A program made the translations under genes and the position numbers. A DNA stretch of 64,000 nt, from assembly GCA_023400055.1 (NCBI GenBank), contig JAEXFN010000009.1:48244-112243 (forward strand), in the 5' to 3' direction. Each line of letters starts with the position of its first letter. Positions within the stretch are counted from its first letter, which is position 1. This document shows positions 17,729-27,150 of this stretch, one piece after another. This DNA is from Bacillota bacterium (GTDB lineage Bacteria; Bacillota; UBA4882; UBA8346). Below the pieces are notes generated by a model, which did not search any database, was not told where the DNA came from, and saw nothing but the letters and a program-made list of their open reading frames with translations.

Positions 17729-18667
17729 ATGAGCGGGGACATCCTGGTAATCGGCAGTGCCAATATGGATGTATTCATTAATACGCCGCGGCTCCCGGCG
17801 GCGGGCGAGAATTCCTTCGGGACTTCCCTGGAGTTGTTGCCCGGCGGGAAAGGCGCCAACCAGGCGGTGGCCCTGGCCCGGCTCGGCGCGGCGGTCCGTT
17901 TTTCGGCCAAGATCGGCCAGGATTTTTTCGGCGCGGAATTGCTGAAAGTGTTATCCGGCGAAAAGATCGATACTTCGGCCGTGTTTCGCGATGCGCAAAC
18001 TGCCACCGGGGTGGCTTTTATTATCGTCGAGGCCAACGGCGCCAACCGCATCATCGTTCTTCCGGGAGCCAACATGGCTTACGGGGAGGCGGAGATCGCC
18101 CATATCCGGCCGGACATCGAATCCGCAGCCGCGCTGCTGCTCCAGCTGGAAATCCCCATCGAGAGCATCGCGCGGCTCATCGCCATCGCCAAGGCGCGGT
18201 CGATTCCGGTGATCGTCGATGCCGGGCCCGCCCAGCGAGTGCCGCTGGAACTGTTCGAGGGAGTGGCGATCCTCAGCCCCAACGAAACCGAGGCCGCCGC
18301 ACTGACGGGGATTCCCGTGGTGGACCTGGCTTCGGCCGAGGCAGCCTGCAAGGTCCTGCGGACCTCCGGCGCGGCGGTCGTCGTCATCAAACTGGGCGAC
18401 AAGGGAGCGCTGGTCGGCGACGAGCAGGGCGTGCGGCATTATCCCGCTTACCGGATCCAGGCGGTCGATACCACCGCCGCCGGGGACGCTTTTACCGCCG
18501 CCATGGCCTGGCGCTATAGCCGGGGTGATGATATCGACGCCAGCGTACGCTTTGCCAATGCGGTGGGCGCTTTGAGCGCCACGAAACCGGGCTCTTTGGT
18601 GTCGCTGCCGTTCGAGCGGGAGGTTACGGCGTTTCTCGCCGTTAACGGAGGAGGAGAAGTCCGATGA
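17729..18667 (+). CDS. PfkB-family sugar kinase (ribokinase-like)
   Basis: ATP-dependent sugar kinase, 312 residues, cytoplasmic. N-terminal signature LPGGKGANQAVALARLG near residue 37, C-terminal DTTAAGDAFTAAMA with the catalytic Asp. It is near ribokinase in both signatures, but the locus also has two ketose 3-epimerases, so the substrate may be ribose, allulose or another ketose rather than ribose itself. ATG 17729 follows GGGGTG; GTG 17717 is an alternative. It overlaps the next gene by four bases (ATGA), so the two are translationally coupled. First gene of the sugar locus. Confidence 0.88.
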   Translation: MSGDILVIGSANMDVFINTPRLPAAGENSFGTSLELLPGGKGANQAVALARLGAAVRFSAKIGQDFFGAELLKVLSGEKIDTSAVFRDAQTATGVAFIIVEANGANRIIVLPGANMAYGEAEIAHIRPDIESAAALLLQLEIPIESIARLIAIAKARSIPVIVDAGPAQRVPLELFEGVAILSPNETEAAALTGIPVVDLASAEAACKVLRTSGAAVVVIKLGDKGALVGDEQGVRHYPAYRIQAVDTTAAGDAFTAAMAWRYSRGDDIDASVRFANAVGALSATKPGSLVSLPFEREVTAFLAVNGGGEVR

Positions 18668-19323
18668 AGCTCAAAATCTCGGCCTCGTTGATGTGCGCCG
18701 ATATTTTCAAGCTGGCTGAGACCATTGACGAGCTGGATCAGGCGGCGATCGACATGTACCATGTCGATATTATGGATGGCCATTTCGTACCCAACCTGGG
18801 GAGCAATTTTGACGCCATCCGCCGGATCAAGCAGGTGACCCGCACTCCCCTGGATGTGCACCTGATGGTCGATAATCCGGAATGGTTCGTGGATCAGGCC
18901 ATCGCGGCCGGGAGCGACAGCATCACCTTTCATCTGGAAAGCGCGCCGGCGCCGCTCCGGCTGCTGGAAAAGATTCGCCGGCACGGGGTAAAGGCCGGGC
19001 TGGCCATTAACCCGGTCACTCCCGCGAGTGCCCTGCCCTATGCGGCCGATTTCCTGGATATGCTGGTGATCATGACAGTCGAGCCGGGCTTCGCCGGGCA
19101 AAAGTTCATCCCTTCGGTGCTGGCCAAGATCGCGGCCGCCCGGTCAGCGCTCGGCGACACCGATATCGCAGTGGACGGTAATATCGATATCCCGAATGCG
19201 CTTGGTTCGATCGCGGCCGGTGCCAATGTCATGGTGGCGGGCACCTCGGCGCTGTTTAAAAAGGAAGGGACCTTGGCGGGCAATCTGCGGGATTTCCGTC
19301 AGGCGCTCCGCCAATCGCGGTGA
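18664..19323 (+). CDS. Ribulose-phosphate 3-epimerase family (RPE/AlsE-like)
   Basis: Metal-dependent TIM-barrel epimerase of pentulose or hexulose phosphates, 219 residues. Family motifs: ISASLMCADI, VDIMDGHFVPN (metal His and Asp), DVHLMV, MTVEPGFAGQKF and VDGNID. Its place behind a sugar kinase and ahead of a sugar ABC transporter favours a catabolic role such as allulose-6-phosphate 3-epimerase (AlsE) over the housekeeping pentose-phosphate enzyme. I cannot separate the two from sequence alone. Coupled to the kinase by an ATGA overlap. Confidence 0.87.
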   Translation: MKLKISASLMCADIFKLAETIDELDQAAIDMYHVDIMDGHFVPNLGSNFDAIRRIKQVTRTPLDVHLMVDNPEWFVDQAIAAGSDSITFHLESAPAPLRLLEKIRRHGVKAGLAINPVTPASALPYAADFLDMLVIMTVEPGFAGQKFIPSVLAKIAAARSALGDTDIAVDGNIDIPNALGSIAAGANVMVAGTSALFKKEGTLAGNLRDFRQALRQSR

Positions 19324-19442
19324 ATCTTTTAGCCGGACGAAGCAGAGTTAAGCAGAATGAAAAGATAAAACCGGACCCATCCTCCTCAGTCGTTTTGGCG
19401 GCTTTGACGGACCCCGTTCAACGGTTTCATGTATCCGCAAAT

Positions 19443-19571
19443 GAGTTTTTTATCTATAAAATGAGCTCTTTATTCGCAAAAAGAGCTTGTTTAGCGACTG
19501 AAAGAGCTTGTTGAGTGACTGAGAGAGCTTGTTGAGTGACTGAGAGAGCTTGCTGAGCGATTGAAAGAGCC
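19443..19571. repeat. 21-bp tandem array C (before the DeoR gene)
   Basis: Six units marked by GAG(C/T) at 19443, 19463, 19483, 19504, 19525, 19546 and 19567: two 20-bp steps, then four of exactly 21. Two middle units are identical (GAGCTTGTTGAGTGACTGAGA). The array ends 45 bases before the DeoR start, so it overlaps the region where its promoter or operator should lie. Sequence unrelated to arrays A and B. Confidence 0.88.
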
Positions 19572-19615
19572 ATTGGCAGTACGTAATAATAGCTACGGGA
19601 GAGGTCATATAAGGG

Positions 19616-20395
19616 ATGTTTGGCGCGCAACGATTGCAAAAAATGCGGGAATTGATTTTAGAACAAGAAATGGTGGATATTTCCTCATTAAGCGAGAAGC
19701 TCAATGTCTCGGAAGTGACCATCCGGCGCGACCTGGATAAACTCGAAAAAGAAGGCTTTGTGAACAAGACTTACGGCGGAGCCATTCTGAATAAGAACTT
19801 CAACTTCAATGCCAACCCGAATCAGGCGGCGGCCGCCGGCGGCGACTGCAGCGAGGAGGTCCGGCTGATCTGCGAGATCGTCTTGCAAATGATTCAGGGC
19901 GAGGAATCGCTATTCCTGGGCGGCGGGCCCATCGGCCGGGAGGTCGCCCGGAACATTTCCGGCAAGAACAAGCTGTTGGTGATCACCAACGACGTCTTCG
20001 TCGCGACCGAACTTTATGAGCATCCCAATGTCAAGGTCACCATGACCGGCGGCGATCTCACCTCGTCCGGGACGATGGTCGGCCCCTGCGCGTTGCGAAT
20101 GTTAAATGAAGTCTATATCAACAAAGCCTTTATCGAGATCAAAGGGGCCGATCTCCGGTTCGGTTACTCCATGGAGAGCTATGACGAGGTGGAGATCGTG
20201 AAAGCTTTGATGAACATCTCCAAGGAAGTGATCGCGCTGGCCGATTGCAGCAAGTTCAACACGGTGAGCTTCACCAGGCTCGGCGATTTAAACCTGTTTC
20301 CGAAGGTGGTCAGCAATAAGGACATTTCCGAAGCGTACAAGCAATATTACTTTGATAACTATATCAAGTTATATACCACGTATGAAGTGAGCTAA
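19616..20395 (+). CDS. DeoR-family transcriptional regulator
   Basis: Sugar-phosphate-responsive repressor, 259 residues. The N-terminal winged helix has ISSLSEKLNVSEVTIRRDL, the DeoR recognition signature; the C-terminal DeoRC sensor domain has LFLGGGPIG, LLVITND, TGGDLTSSGTMVGP and IALADCSKF. Likely represses the following transporter genes and perhaps the upstream kinase/epimerase pair; a phosphorylated sugar would be the inducer. ATG 19616 is preceded by GAGAGG. The transporter starts 45-48 bases downstream. Confidence 0.9.
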   Translation: MFGAQRLQKMRELILEQEMVDISSLSEKLNVSEVTIRRDLDKLEKEGFVNKTYGGAILNKNFNFNANPNQAAAAGGDCSEEVRLICEIVLQMIQGEESLFLGGGPIGREVARNISGKNKLLVITNDVFVATELYEHPNVKVTMTGGDLTSSGTMVGPCALRMLNEVYINKAFIEIKGADLRFGYSMESYDEVEIVKALMNISKEVIALADCSKFNTVSFTRLGDLNLFPKVVSNKDISEAYKQYYFDNYIKLYTTYEVS

Positions 20396-20439
20396 TCTCC
20401 GGAGAACAGCCAACAGCTAGAGCGGCAGGGAGGGTGACC

Positions 20440-21942
20440 GTGGTGTCCGAGATGCTTCTGGAGATGAAAAACATCAGCAAGCAATTTGACGGCAACTATG
20501 TGCTGAAAGAAGCCTATTTCAACCTCTATCCCGGCGAGGTTCACGCGCTGGTCGGCGAGAACGGGGCGGGCAAGTCCACTTTGATGGATATTCTGGCGGG
20601 TCTGACGCCCAAAGATTCCGGCGAGATCCTGCTGGACGGGAAAGCGGTGGAGATCGACAATGTCAAATATGCGCAAAAGCTGGGAATCGGGCTGGTATTC
20701 CAAAACTATAGCCTTTTCCAGGAAATGAGCATCGCCGAAAATATTTTTATCAATCAAGAACCCACGGTAAACCTGTTTTTTATGCGATGGATCCATTGGA
20801 AGGCGGTTTATAAGAAAACGGCCCAGATCCTGAAATACCTCAATATTGCACTGGACCCCAAGACGCCGGTCAGCGTCCTCGGCGCGGGCACCCAGAAATT
20901 TATTGAAATCGCGCGGATCATCGCCAACCGTTCCCGGATCGTGATCATGGACGAGCCGACGGCGGCCCTTACCGAACAAGAGGCGGCTTTCCTGTTTGAA
21001 ATGATCCAGCATTTAAAATCGATGGGCGTGGCGATCGTCTATATCTCCCACCGCCTGGATGAACTGCAGCATTTGGCCGACCGGATTACCGTCCTGCGCG
21101 ACGGCAGGACGGTCGCCACCATCGGCCGGGAAGCGTTCGATTCCAGCCGGCTGGTGCAGATGATCATCGGCAACGAAATTAAAGATCGCTATCCCAAACT
21201 GAACGTGGCCATCGGCAAAGAAGCTTTCATTGTCAGGGACCTGAGCGACGGGAAGCTGCTCAAAAACATCTCGTTTGCGGTGCGGAAAGGGGAAATCCTG
21301 GGGATCGCCGGTTTAAAGGGCTCGGGGCGGACCACCCTGGCCAAGCTGCTTTTCGGGGCGGAACCGGTCGCCGCCGGAAATATCTATATCAAAGGCAGGA
21401 GAGTCGCGCTCCGCAACACCGAAGACGCCGCCAAGCACGGCCTGTGCTATATCCCCAACCACCGGATCGCCGAAGGCCTGGCGCTGGAGGCCAGCGTCAC
21501 CGATAATATCGTCATCACCAATCTGGCGGCGGTCATCCGCCACAAGTGTCTCAGTCCGAAATTGAAGCGGCTGGCAGCGGAAAAATACGTTCAGATGGTC
21601 GGAATCCAGCCGAATCGGCTGCAGGAAAAGGTAAAGAACCTGAGCGGCGGGAATCAAAAAAAGGTCATTCTGGCCAAATGGCTGTTCAAAAACGCCAAGA
21701 TCCTCATTTTGAACGAGCCGACCAGCGGCATCGATATCTCGGCCAAGGTCGATGTCTACAATATCCTCAACGAATTGGCCATGTCCGGGGCGGCGCTGAT
21801 CCTGATCTCCTCGGAGATTCCGGAACTGCTCGGGATGTGCGACCGGATCCTGGTCATGTATCACGGCCGGATCGTCAAGGAACTGCGACGGGGCGAGGCC
21901 ACCCAGGAACAGATCCTGTATTATGCTTCGGGCGGGCAATGA
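20440..21942 (+). CDS. Sugar ABC transporter ATPase 1 (RbsA/MglA-type)
   Basis: Double ATPase of a carbohydrate-uptake system, 500 residues, cytoplasmic face. First domain: Walker A VGENGAGKST, Walker B IVIMDEPTAAL. Second domain: Walker A GLKGSGRTT, signature LSGGNQKK, but Walker B reads ILILNEPTSGID with Asn where Asp is expected. The first-domain signature is degenerate (LGAGTQKFIEIA). GTG 20440 or 20443 follows AGGGAGG; the exact start is uncertain. A second complete ATPase gene follows, an unusual doubling. Same operon direction as the DeoR gene. Confidence 0.88.
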   Translation: MVSEMLLEMKNISKQFDGNYVLKEAYFNLYPGEVHALVGENGAGKSTLMDILAGLTPKDSGEILLDGKAVEIDNVKYAQKLGIGLVFQNYSLFQEMSIAENIFINQEPTVNLFFMRWIHWKAVYKKTAQILKYLNIALDPKTPVSVLGAGTQKFIEIARIIANRSRIVIMDEPTAALTEQEAAFLFEMIQHLKSMGVAIVYISHRLDELQHLADRITVLRDGRTVATIGREAFDSSRLVQMIIGNEIKDRYPKLNVAIGKEAFIVRDLSDGKLLKNISFAVRKGEILGIAGLKGSGRTTLAKLLFGAEPVAAGNIYIKGRRVALRNTEDAAKHGLCYIPNHRIAEGLALEASVTDNIVITNLAAVIRHKCLSPKLKRLAAEKYVQMVGIQPNRLQEKVKNLSGGNQKKVILAKWLFKNAKILILNEPTSGIDISAKVDVYNILNELAMSGAALILISSEIPELLGMCDRILVMYHGRIVKELRRGEATQEQILYYASGGQ

Positions 21943-22019
21943 GGCTGTAAACCGCCGGCCGGGAACGAACGGGTTTGTTATGAAGATGATCAACTATTAA
22001 ATGTATATCAAAATTTTGT

Positions 22020-22051
22020 TAAAAATCCTTCCCGATAAAGAAGGATTTTTC
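22020..22051 (+). terminator. Hairpin terminator between the two ATPase genes
   Basis: AAAATCCTTC pairs with GAAGGATTTTT around an 8-base loop, followed by T-rich sequence. It may separate ATPase 1 from the rest of the transporter or set relative expression. Confidence 0.75.
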
Positions 22052-22128
22052 TATTTTGTGCAGTAAATTGATCATAAATAATCAACAGTTTCTCTACATC
22101 GTTCATCGGAAAGAGGAGTGATCTGGGA

Positions 22129-23649
22129 ATGATGGATCAGCCATTCTTGGAGATAAATCATGTCAGCAAAACCTTTCCGGGCGTAAAGGCGCTGGATGAC
22201 ATCCAAATGGAAGTCCGAAAGGGCGAGGTTCACGCGCTGATCGGCGAGAACGGCGCCGGCAAGTCCACCTTGATTAAGATTTTGGCCGGCCTTTATCAAC
22301 CGGACGAGGGAGCCCGAATCATCATCGAGGGGCGGGAAGCCGCCAACTTGACGCCGCTGACGGCCCTGCGGAGAGGGATCACCGTGATTTACCAGGACTT
22401 CTCGCTTTTTCCCAATCTGTCGGTGGCGGAAAACATCGCGCTCGGCTTGTCGGTCGAAGAGGGCAACCGCTTTTTGAATTGGGAAAGGATGAATCAGACC
22501 GCGGGCGAGGCTTTGGCACGGCTGGGAGTGAGATTGGATCTGCAGGCGCCGTTGGGCGGCTTGTCGGTCGCCAAACAACAACTGGTGGCCATCGCCCGGG
22601 CCTTGGTTCATAAGACCAAGCTGATCATCATGGATGAACCGACCGCCTCGCTCTCCAAGACAGAAGTCGAAAGCTTATTCGGGATTATCGGCGGCATCAA
22701 GGCGAGCGGCATCGCCATCGTCTTCGTCAGCCATAAGCTGGAGGAGTTATTTGCGATCGCCGATCGTTTCACGGTCTTGCGGGATGGCAAATATATCGGC
22801 ACCTATCGCCGCGAGGAATTGGACAACGAAAAACTGATCGCGCTGATGGTGGGCAGGACGCTCACCGCCGATCATTATGCGGCGAACGCGATCGGGCCTC
22901 CGCTGCTGGAAGTCAGGAATTTGAGCAAAAAAGGCAACTTTAAGGATATCTCTTTCACGCTCCACGCGGGGGAGATCGTCGCCCTGACCGGCCTGGTCGG
23001 CGCCGGCAGAACCGAGTTGGCGCAGGCATTATGCGGCATCGAGCGGCCCGATAGCGGCGCGGTGCTTCTGGCGGGCCGGCCGCTCACGCTCCGTTCTCCG
23101 GAAGCGGGGGTGGCCCAGGGCATCGCTTACGTCCCCGAGAACCGGCAGAGCGAGGGGTTGATCGTCCGGCAAACCATCGAGGACAATATCACCATCACCG
23201 TTCTGCGACAGCTGGTCAACAGGTTTGCGCTGATCCGGCGCGAGCGGAAACATGCCGTCGCGCTGGAATGGATTAAAACCTTGAATATCAAGCCGCCTTA
23301 TCCGGAGATGACCGTTCAACAATTGTCTGGCGGCAATCAGCAGCGGGTAGTGATCGCCAAATGGCTGGCCATCCGTCCCAAGGTGCTGATCATCGACGAG
23401 CCCACCCACGGCATTGACGTCGGGGCCAAAACGGAGATCCATCAACTGTTGCGGAAACTGGCATCCGAAGGAATCGGCATTCTGATGATCTCCTCGGAAT
23501 TGCCGGAAGTACTGGCGATCAGCGACAAGATCCTGGTGATGCGGCGCGGCCGGATCAATGGCGAATTCGGCGGCGGCCAAGCCACCCAGGAGGCGATCAT
23601 GAACAAGGCGATCCTGGAAGATCAAACTTTGGCCAATGCGGGCCGCTGA
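22129..23649 (+). CDS. Sugar ABC transporter ATPase 2 (RbsA/MglA-type)
   Basis: Second full-length double ATPase, 506 residues. Domain 1 has Walker A IGENGAGKST and Walker B LIIMDEPTASL; domain 2 has the family-typical variant Walker A GLVGAGRTE, signature LSGGNQQR and Walker B VLIIDEPTHGID. All functional motifs look normal, so this one is likely the main energising subunit for the permeases at 23752 and 24766. ATG 22129 (or 22132) follows AGAGGAG. The terminator at 22020 lies between it and ATPase 1. Confidence 0.92.
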   Translation: MMDQPFLEINHVSKTFPGVKALDDIQMEVRKGEVHALIGENGAGKSTLIKILAGLYQPDEGARIIIEGREAANLTPLTALRRGITVIYQDFSLFPNLSVAENIALGLSVEEGNRFLNWERMNQTAGEALARLGVRLDLQAPLGGLSVAKQQLVAIARALVHKTKLIIMDEPTASLSKTEVESLFGIIGGIKASGIAIVFVSHKLEELFAIADRFTVLRDGKYIGTYRREELDNEKLIALMVGRTLTADHYAANAIGPPLLEVRNLSKKGNFKDISFTLHAGEIVALTGLVGAGRTELAQALCGIERPDSGAVLLAGRPLTLRSPEAGVAQGIAYVPENRQSEGLIVRQTIEDNITITVLRQLVNRFALIRRERKHAVALEWIKTLNIKPPYPEMTVQQLSGGNQQRVVIAKWLAIRPKVLIIDEPTHGIDVGAKTEIHQLLRKLASEGIGILMISSELPEVLAISDKILVMRRGRINGEFGGGQATQEAIMNKAILEDQTLANAGR

Positions 23650-23751
23650 GCCACGGCCAATCGGGGCAGCGCAGCAGCGGCCGGGGCGCGCGGGCGGGCC
23701 CGGGCAACCGGGGCCAGCCATTCCTGCAAACGCTTGGAAAGGGGCGACATC

Positions 23752-24747
23752 ATGAAGCAGCGATTGAAAAGCAAGGAATTTGTGGTTCTGTTGATCCTGA
23801 TCGCGGTGTCGGCGATCATCGCCATCAACAATGCCATTTTTTTGCGGCCGGACAATCTGATCGATCTGCTCAAGGGAAATACGGTGTTGGCGATCGTTGC
23901 CATGGGCATGTTGCTGGTGATCATCACCGGCGGCATCGATGTCTCGGTGGGAGCCATGGTGGCCGCCGTCACCGTGCTGGTGGGGAAGTTCATGGTCCAT
24001 TTCGGCGGCGATCTCTGGCTGGTATTTTTGGTGGGCTGTTTATGCGGCGCGGCGTTGGGAGCGATTAATGGCATCTTCATTGCCAAACTGAAGATCCCGC
24101 CGATCGTGGTGACCCTGGGCACCATGAGCATCATCAACGGCGCCATGCTCTACTACACCAACGGCACCTGGATCAACGACATTCCCCAGTCGTTCATCGA
24201 TTTTGGCAAGACAACGCTGTTCCAGATCCCCGCCGGCGCGGGCGGGGTGGTCGGATTCCCGATTCAGATCCTGTTTTTCATCGGCGCCGCCCTGCTCACC
24301 TGGATCATCCTCAAGTTTACCCTGATCGGGCGGGGCATCTATGCCATGGGCGGCAACCCCACTTCGGCGGCGCGCATCGGCTACGACCTCGATAAGATCA
24401 ATATATTCCTTTATTCCTATGTGGGATGCATGGTCGGGCTGGCTGCGGTGGTCCATACCTCGATCATGCGCCAGGTCGATCCGAACGCCTTTGCCGGGTT
24501 CGAGCTGCAAGTGGTGGCCGTGGTGGTGCTCGGCGGCGCCAACATTCTGGGCGGAGCCGGCTCGGTATTCGGAACGATCTTGGGAGTCTTGCTGATGGCG
24601 GTGCTGAATAACGGCTTGATATTGATGCATATCCCGGTGTTTTGGCAGAAGATCGTCGTGGGCGCGGTGATCCTGCTGGCGGTGAGCATCGATGTCATTC
24701 AAAGAAGACATGTGGAAAAGAACCTCATTAAAGTGGACATCGAATAA
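23752..24747 (+). CDS. Sugar ABC transporter permease 1 (RbsC-type)
   Basis: Inner-membrane permease of the BPD_transp_2 family, 331 residues with about 8-10 hydrophobic helices. Family signatures: IVAMGMLLVIITGGIDVSVG near residue 50 and VVLGGANILGGAGSVFGT near residue 255. The charged C-terminal tail faces the cytoplasm. ATG 23752 follows AAAGGGG. It pairs with permease 2, 18 bases downstream; the two are paralogous rather than identical, suggesting a heterodimeric channel. Confidence 0.92.
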   Translation: MKQRLKSKEFVVLLILIAVSAIIAINNAIFLRPDNLIDLLKGNTVLAIVAMGMLLVIITGGIDVSVGAMVAAVTVLVGKFMVHFGGDLWLVFLVGCLCGAALGAINGIFIAKLKIPPIVVTLGTMSIINGAMLYYTNGTWINDIPQSFIDFGKTTLFQIPAGAGGVVGFPIQILFFIGAALLTWIILKFTLIGRGIYAMGGNPTSAARIGYDLDKINIFLYSYVGCMVGLAAVVHTSIMRQVDPNAFAGFELQVVAVVVLGGANILGGAGSVFGTILGVLLMAVLNNGLILMHIPVFWQKIVVGAVILLAVSIDVIQRRHVEKNLIKVDIE

Positions 24748-24765
24748 GCGGGCGAGGTGTTGGGA

Positions 24766-25770
24766 ATGCGCAAATATTCAAAGGAATGGGTTTTGGCCGG
24801 CATTTTCGTGGTGCTGTTCATCGTCATGTCGCTATTGTCGCCGCGAACGTTTTTGAATATCGACAATCTGCAGTCCATGGCATTTCAACTGCCGGAACTG
24901 GGCATCATCGCGCTGGCGATGATGGTAGTGATCGTGACGGGCGGCATCAATCTGTCGGTGACCTCGGCCGCGGCGCTGGCGGGGATCCTGGCCGCTTTCA
25001 CACTGGCGGGGCTCAATGCGGCGGGCGCCCCGATCGCCATCACCATCGCCGCGGCGATAGCCGTCGCCCTGATCGCGGCGCTGGTTTGCGGGGCGATCAA
25101 CGGCGCATTCGTCGCCTATGTGGGCGTATCTCCCATTCTGGTCACGCTGGGGACCATGACTTTCTTCGAGGGAATCAGCTTAAACTTCACCAAAGGCGGC
25201 GCCATTTCCGGATTTCCCGAACAATACTACTGGTTTGGCAATGGCACGATCCTGAATGTGCCGGTGCCGATGCTCATCTATGTCGCGGTGATCGCGGTCA
25301 CGCTGGTGTTTTTGGAGCATACACCGTGGGGCTTGAGCGTGTACATGGTCGGCTGCAACCCGGTCGCCACCAAATTCTCGGGGATTAACGTCAAAAAGGT
25401 TTTGCTCAAGGTTTATCTCTTCTCCGCCTTATTGGGAAGCATCGCCGCGATTATTATGACTTCCCGGTATAACTCGGCCAAAGTGGACTACGGTTCTTCC
25501 TACCTCATGCAAAGCATCACTGCGGCGGTGCTGGGGGGAACCGACATCGCCGGCGGTTACGGCAAGGTGATGGGAACGGTAATCGCCACGGCGATCCTGC
25601 AAGTGGTTTCGAGCGGGCTCAATATTTTCGGGATCAACCGTTATATCGTGAATGTAATCATGGGTGGCATCCTGATCCTGGTTTTGACCATCAATTATAT
25701 CAGTTACGCTTATTCCCAACGAAAAATCGGCGCTCAGCGCGCCAACAAAGAGCGCGATATTGCGGCCTAA
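24766..25770 (+). CDS. Sugar ABC transporter permease 2 (RbsC-type)
   Basis: Second RbsC-type permease, 334 residues, hydrophobic throughout with ELGIIALAMMVVIVTGGINL and AAVLGGTDIAGGYGKVMGT as the family blocks. ATG 24766 has GAGG eight bases upstream. Its neighbour permease 1 and the binding protein downstream place it in the same importer. Paired unlike RbsC genes are known from LsrC/LsrD-type systems, which supports a heterodimer. Confidence 0.92.
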   Translation: MRKYSKEWVLAGIFVVLFIVMSLLSPRTFLNIDNLQSMAFQLPELGIIALAMMVVIVTGGINLSVTSAAALAGILAAFTLAGLNAAGAPIAITIAAAIAVALIAALVCGAINGAFVAYVGVSPILVTLGTMTFFEGISLNFTKGGAISGFPEQYYWFGNGTILNVPVPMLIYVAVIAVTLVFLEHTPWGLSVYMVGCNPVATKFSGINVKKVLLKVYLFSALLGSIAAIIMTSRYNSAKVDYGSSYLMQSITAAVLGGTDIAGGYGKVMGTVIATAILQVVSSGLNIFGINRYIVNVIMGGILILVLTINYISYAYSQRKIGAQRANKERDIAA

Positions 25771-25995
25771 GTGCCTGCCGACGGCGCGTGGCCGGTAACC
25801 AACGCGGCGATTCCATCATTTCAAGAGCTTCACAATCCAGCGATTCATTCCGGGTTTTGGTTGACCGGGGACGCTGGATGGCGAAGAGGCAAGGGAAAGT
25901 CGGCCGTCGCTCGCGAAAGAGGTGATGAACGGAGCACAGAAAGGGTGTCATTGATCAAAACTCAGGCGATTCAAATTAAGGGAGGATGAGTGGCG

Positions 25996-27006
25996 ATGAT
26001 GAAGAGGAGTTTAGCAGTGGTTGGCGTCTTGGGATTGGTTTTCGTTTTGGCATTAACGATTTTTGCCGGTAACGCCGATGTCTTGGCGGCAAAGCGCTAT
26101 AAGATCGTGATCATGCCCAAGCTGGTCGGCATTCCTTATTTTAACGCTTCGCAGGTCGGAGCGGAGAAAGCCGGAAAGGATCTGGCTTGCGACGTGACCT
26201 ACACCGGGCCGACCGTGGCGGACGCGGCCGAACAGGTCAAGATGCTGGAGGATCTCATCAGCAAGGGAGTAGATTGCATTGCGGTCGCCCCCAACGATCC
26301 CGCGGCGCTGACGCCGGTATTGAGAAAGGCGAAGCAAAAAGGGATCCTGATCATGGATTGGGATACCCCGGCCGATAAATCAGTGGTACAAATATCAGTG
26401 CATCAAATCGATGATCAGGAATACGCCGAACATATCTGGGACCTGCTGGTCAAACATATGGGCACCGACAATGCCGAATATGCGATCATCACCGGCGGCC
26501 TCTCCGCTGCCAACCTGAATTCCTGGATCGATCTGGGCCTGAAATATGCCAAACAGAAGTATCCCAAGTTGAAACTGGTTACCGACAAAGTCCCCACCGA
26601 CGAGAAACAGCAAGTGGCTTACCAAAAAGCGCTGGAACTGATCAAAGCCTATCCGAACCTGAAAGGGATCATCGGGGTCAGCACCCCGACGCCGCTCGGA
26701 GCGGCCCAGGCCGTTCAGGAAAAGGGCCTCCAGAACAAGATCGCTGTGGTCGGGACCGCTTTGCCGACCGATTCCAAACCCTATCTCGCCGACGGCTCGT
26801 TAAAAGTGGCGACGCTTTGGGATCCTTCCAAACTGGGCTATTTGACGGTATACCTGGCCAAACAAAGGCTCGAGGGCAAGAAACTGGTCAATAAGCAAGA
26901 GGTGCCCACGGTCGGCAAGATCACAGTCCGCCCGGACGGCCGGACGGTAATCATGGGGCCGCCGACCGATTTTACCAAGGAGAACGCGGGCAACTTCAAT
27001 TTCTAA
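25996..27006 (+). CDS. Sugar-binding protein of the ABC transporter (RbsB/LsrB-like)
   Basis: Periplasmic-type binding protein, 336 residues, delivering a sugar to permeases 1 and 2. A signal peptide (positively charged start, hydrophobic to about residue 26, cleavage near VLAAKR) has no Cys lipobox. The mature part has the Peripla_BP_4 pattern: IVIMPKLVGIPYFNASQVG, GVDCIAVAPNDPAALTP, AIITGGLSAANLNSW and a closing WDPSKLGYLTVYLA. The overall shape is closest to LsrB/RhaS-like members. ATG 25996 is 10 bases from GGAGG; GTG 25990 is an alternative. The 225 bases upstream hold no gene. Confidence 0.88.
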   Translation: MMKRSLAVVGVLGLVFVLALTIFAGNADVLAAKRYKIVIMPKLVGIPYFNASQVGAEKAGKDLACDVTYTGPTVADAAEQVKMLEDLISKGVDCIAVAPNDPAALTPVLRKAKQKGILIMDWDTPADKSVVQISVHQIDDQEYAEHIWDLLVKHMGTDNAEYAIITGGLSAANLNSWIDLGLKYAKQKYPKLKLVTDKVPTDEKQQVAYQKALELIKAYPNLKGIIGVSTPTPLGAAQAVQEKGLQNKIAVVGTALPTDSKPYLADGSLKVATLWDPSKLGYLTVYLAKQRLEGKKLVNKQEVPTVGKITVRPDGRTVIMGPPTDFTKENAGNFNF

Positions 27007-27150
27007 TGCACTTACTTTCGTCCGGAAGAGAGAAGGAGGAACGACGGGTTCCTCCTCCTCATTCGCTACGCGCTGCCGCGGTTGCGCCGGACCGTTTTCC
27101 GGCGCGACTTTGCGGCGGGGCTGCGACCCAAAGCAAAGGGGGCAAACAAA

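Noticed and set aside
16675..18075. A 466-residue form of the LysM protein starting at 18075
   Set aside because: The extension would run antisense through the ribokinase-family gene and lacks LysM-type sequence; the start at 17487 fits better.
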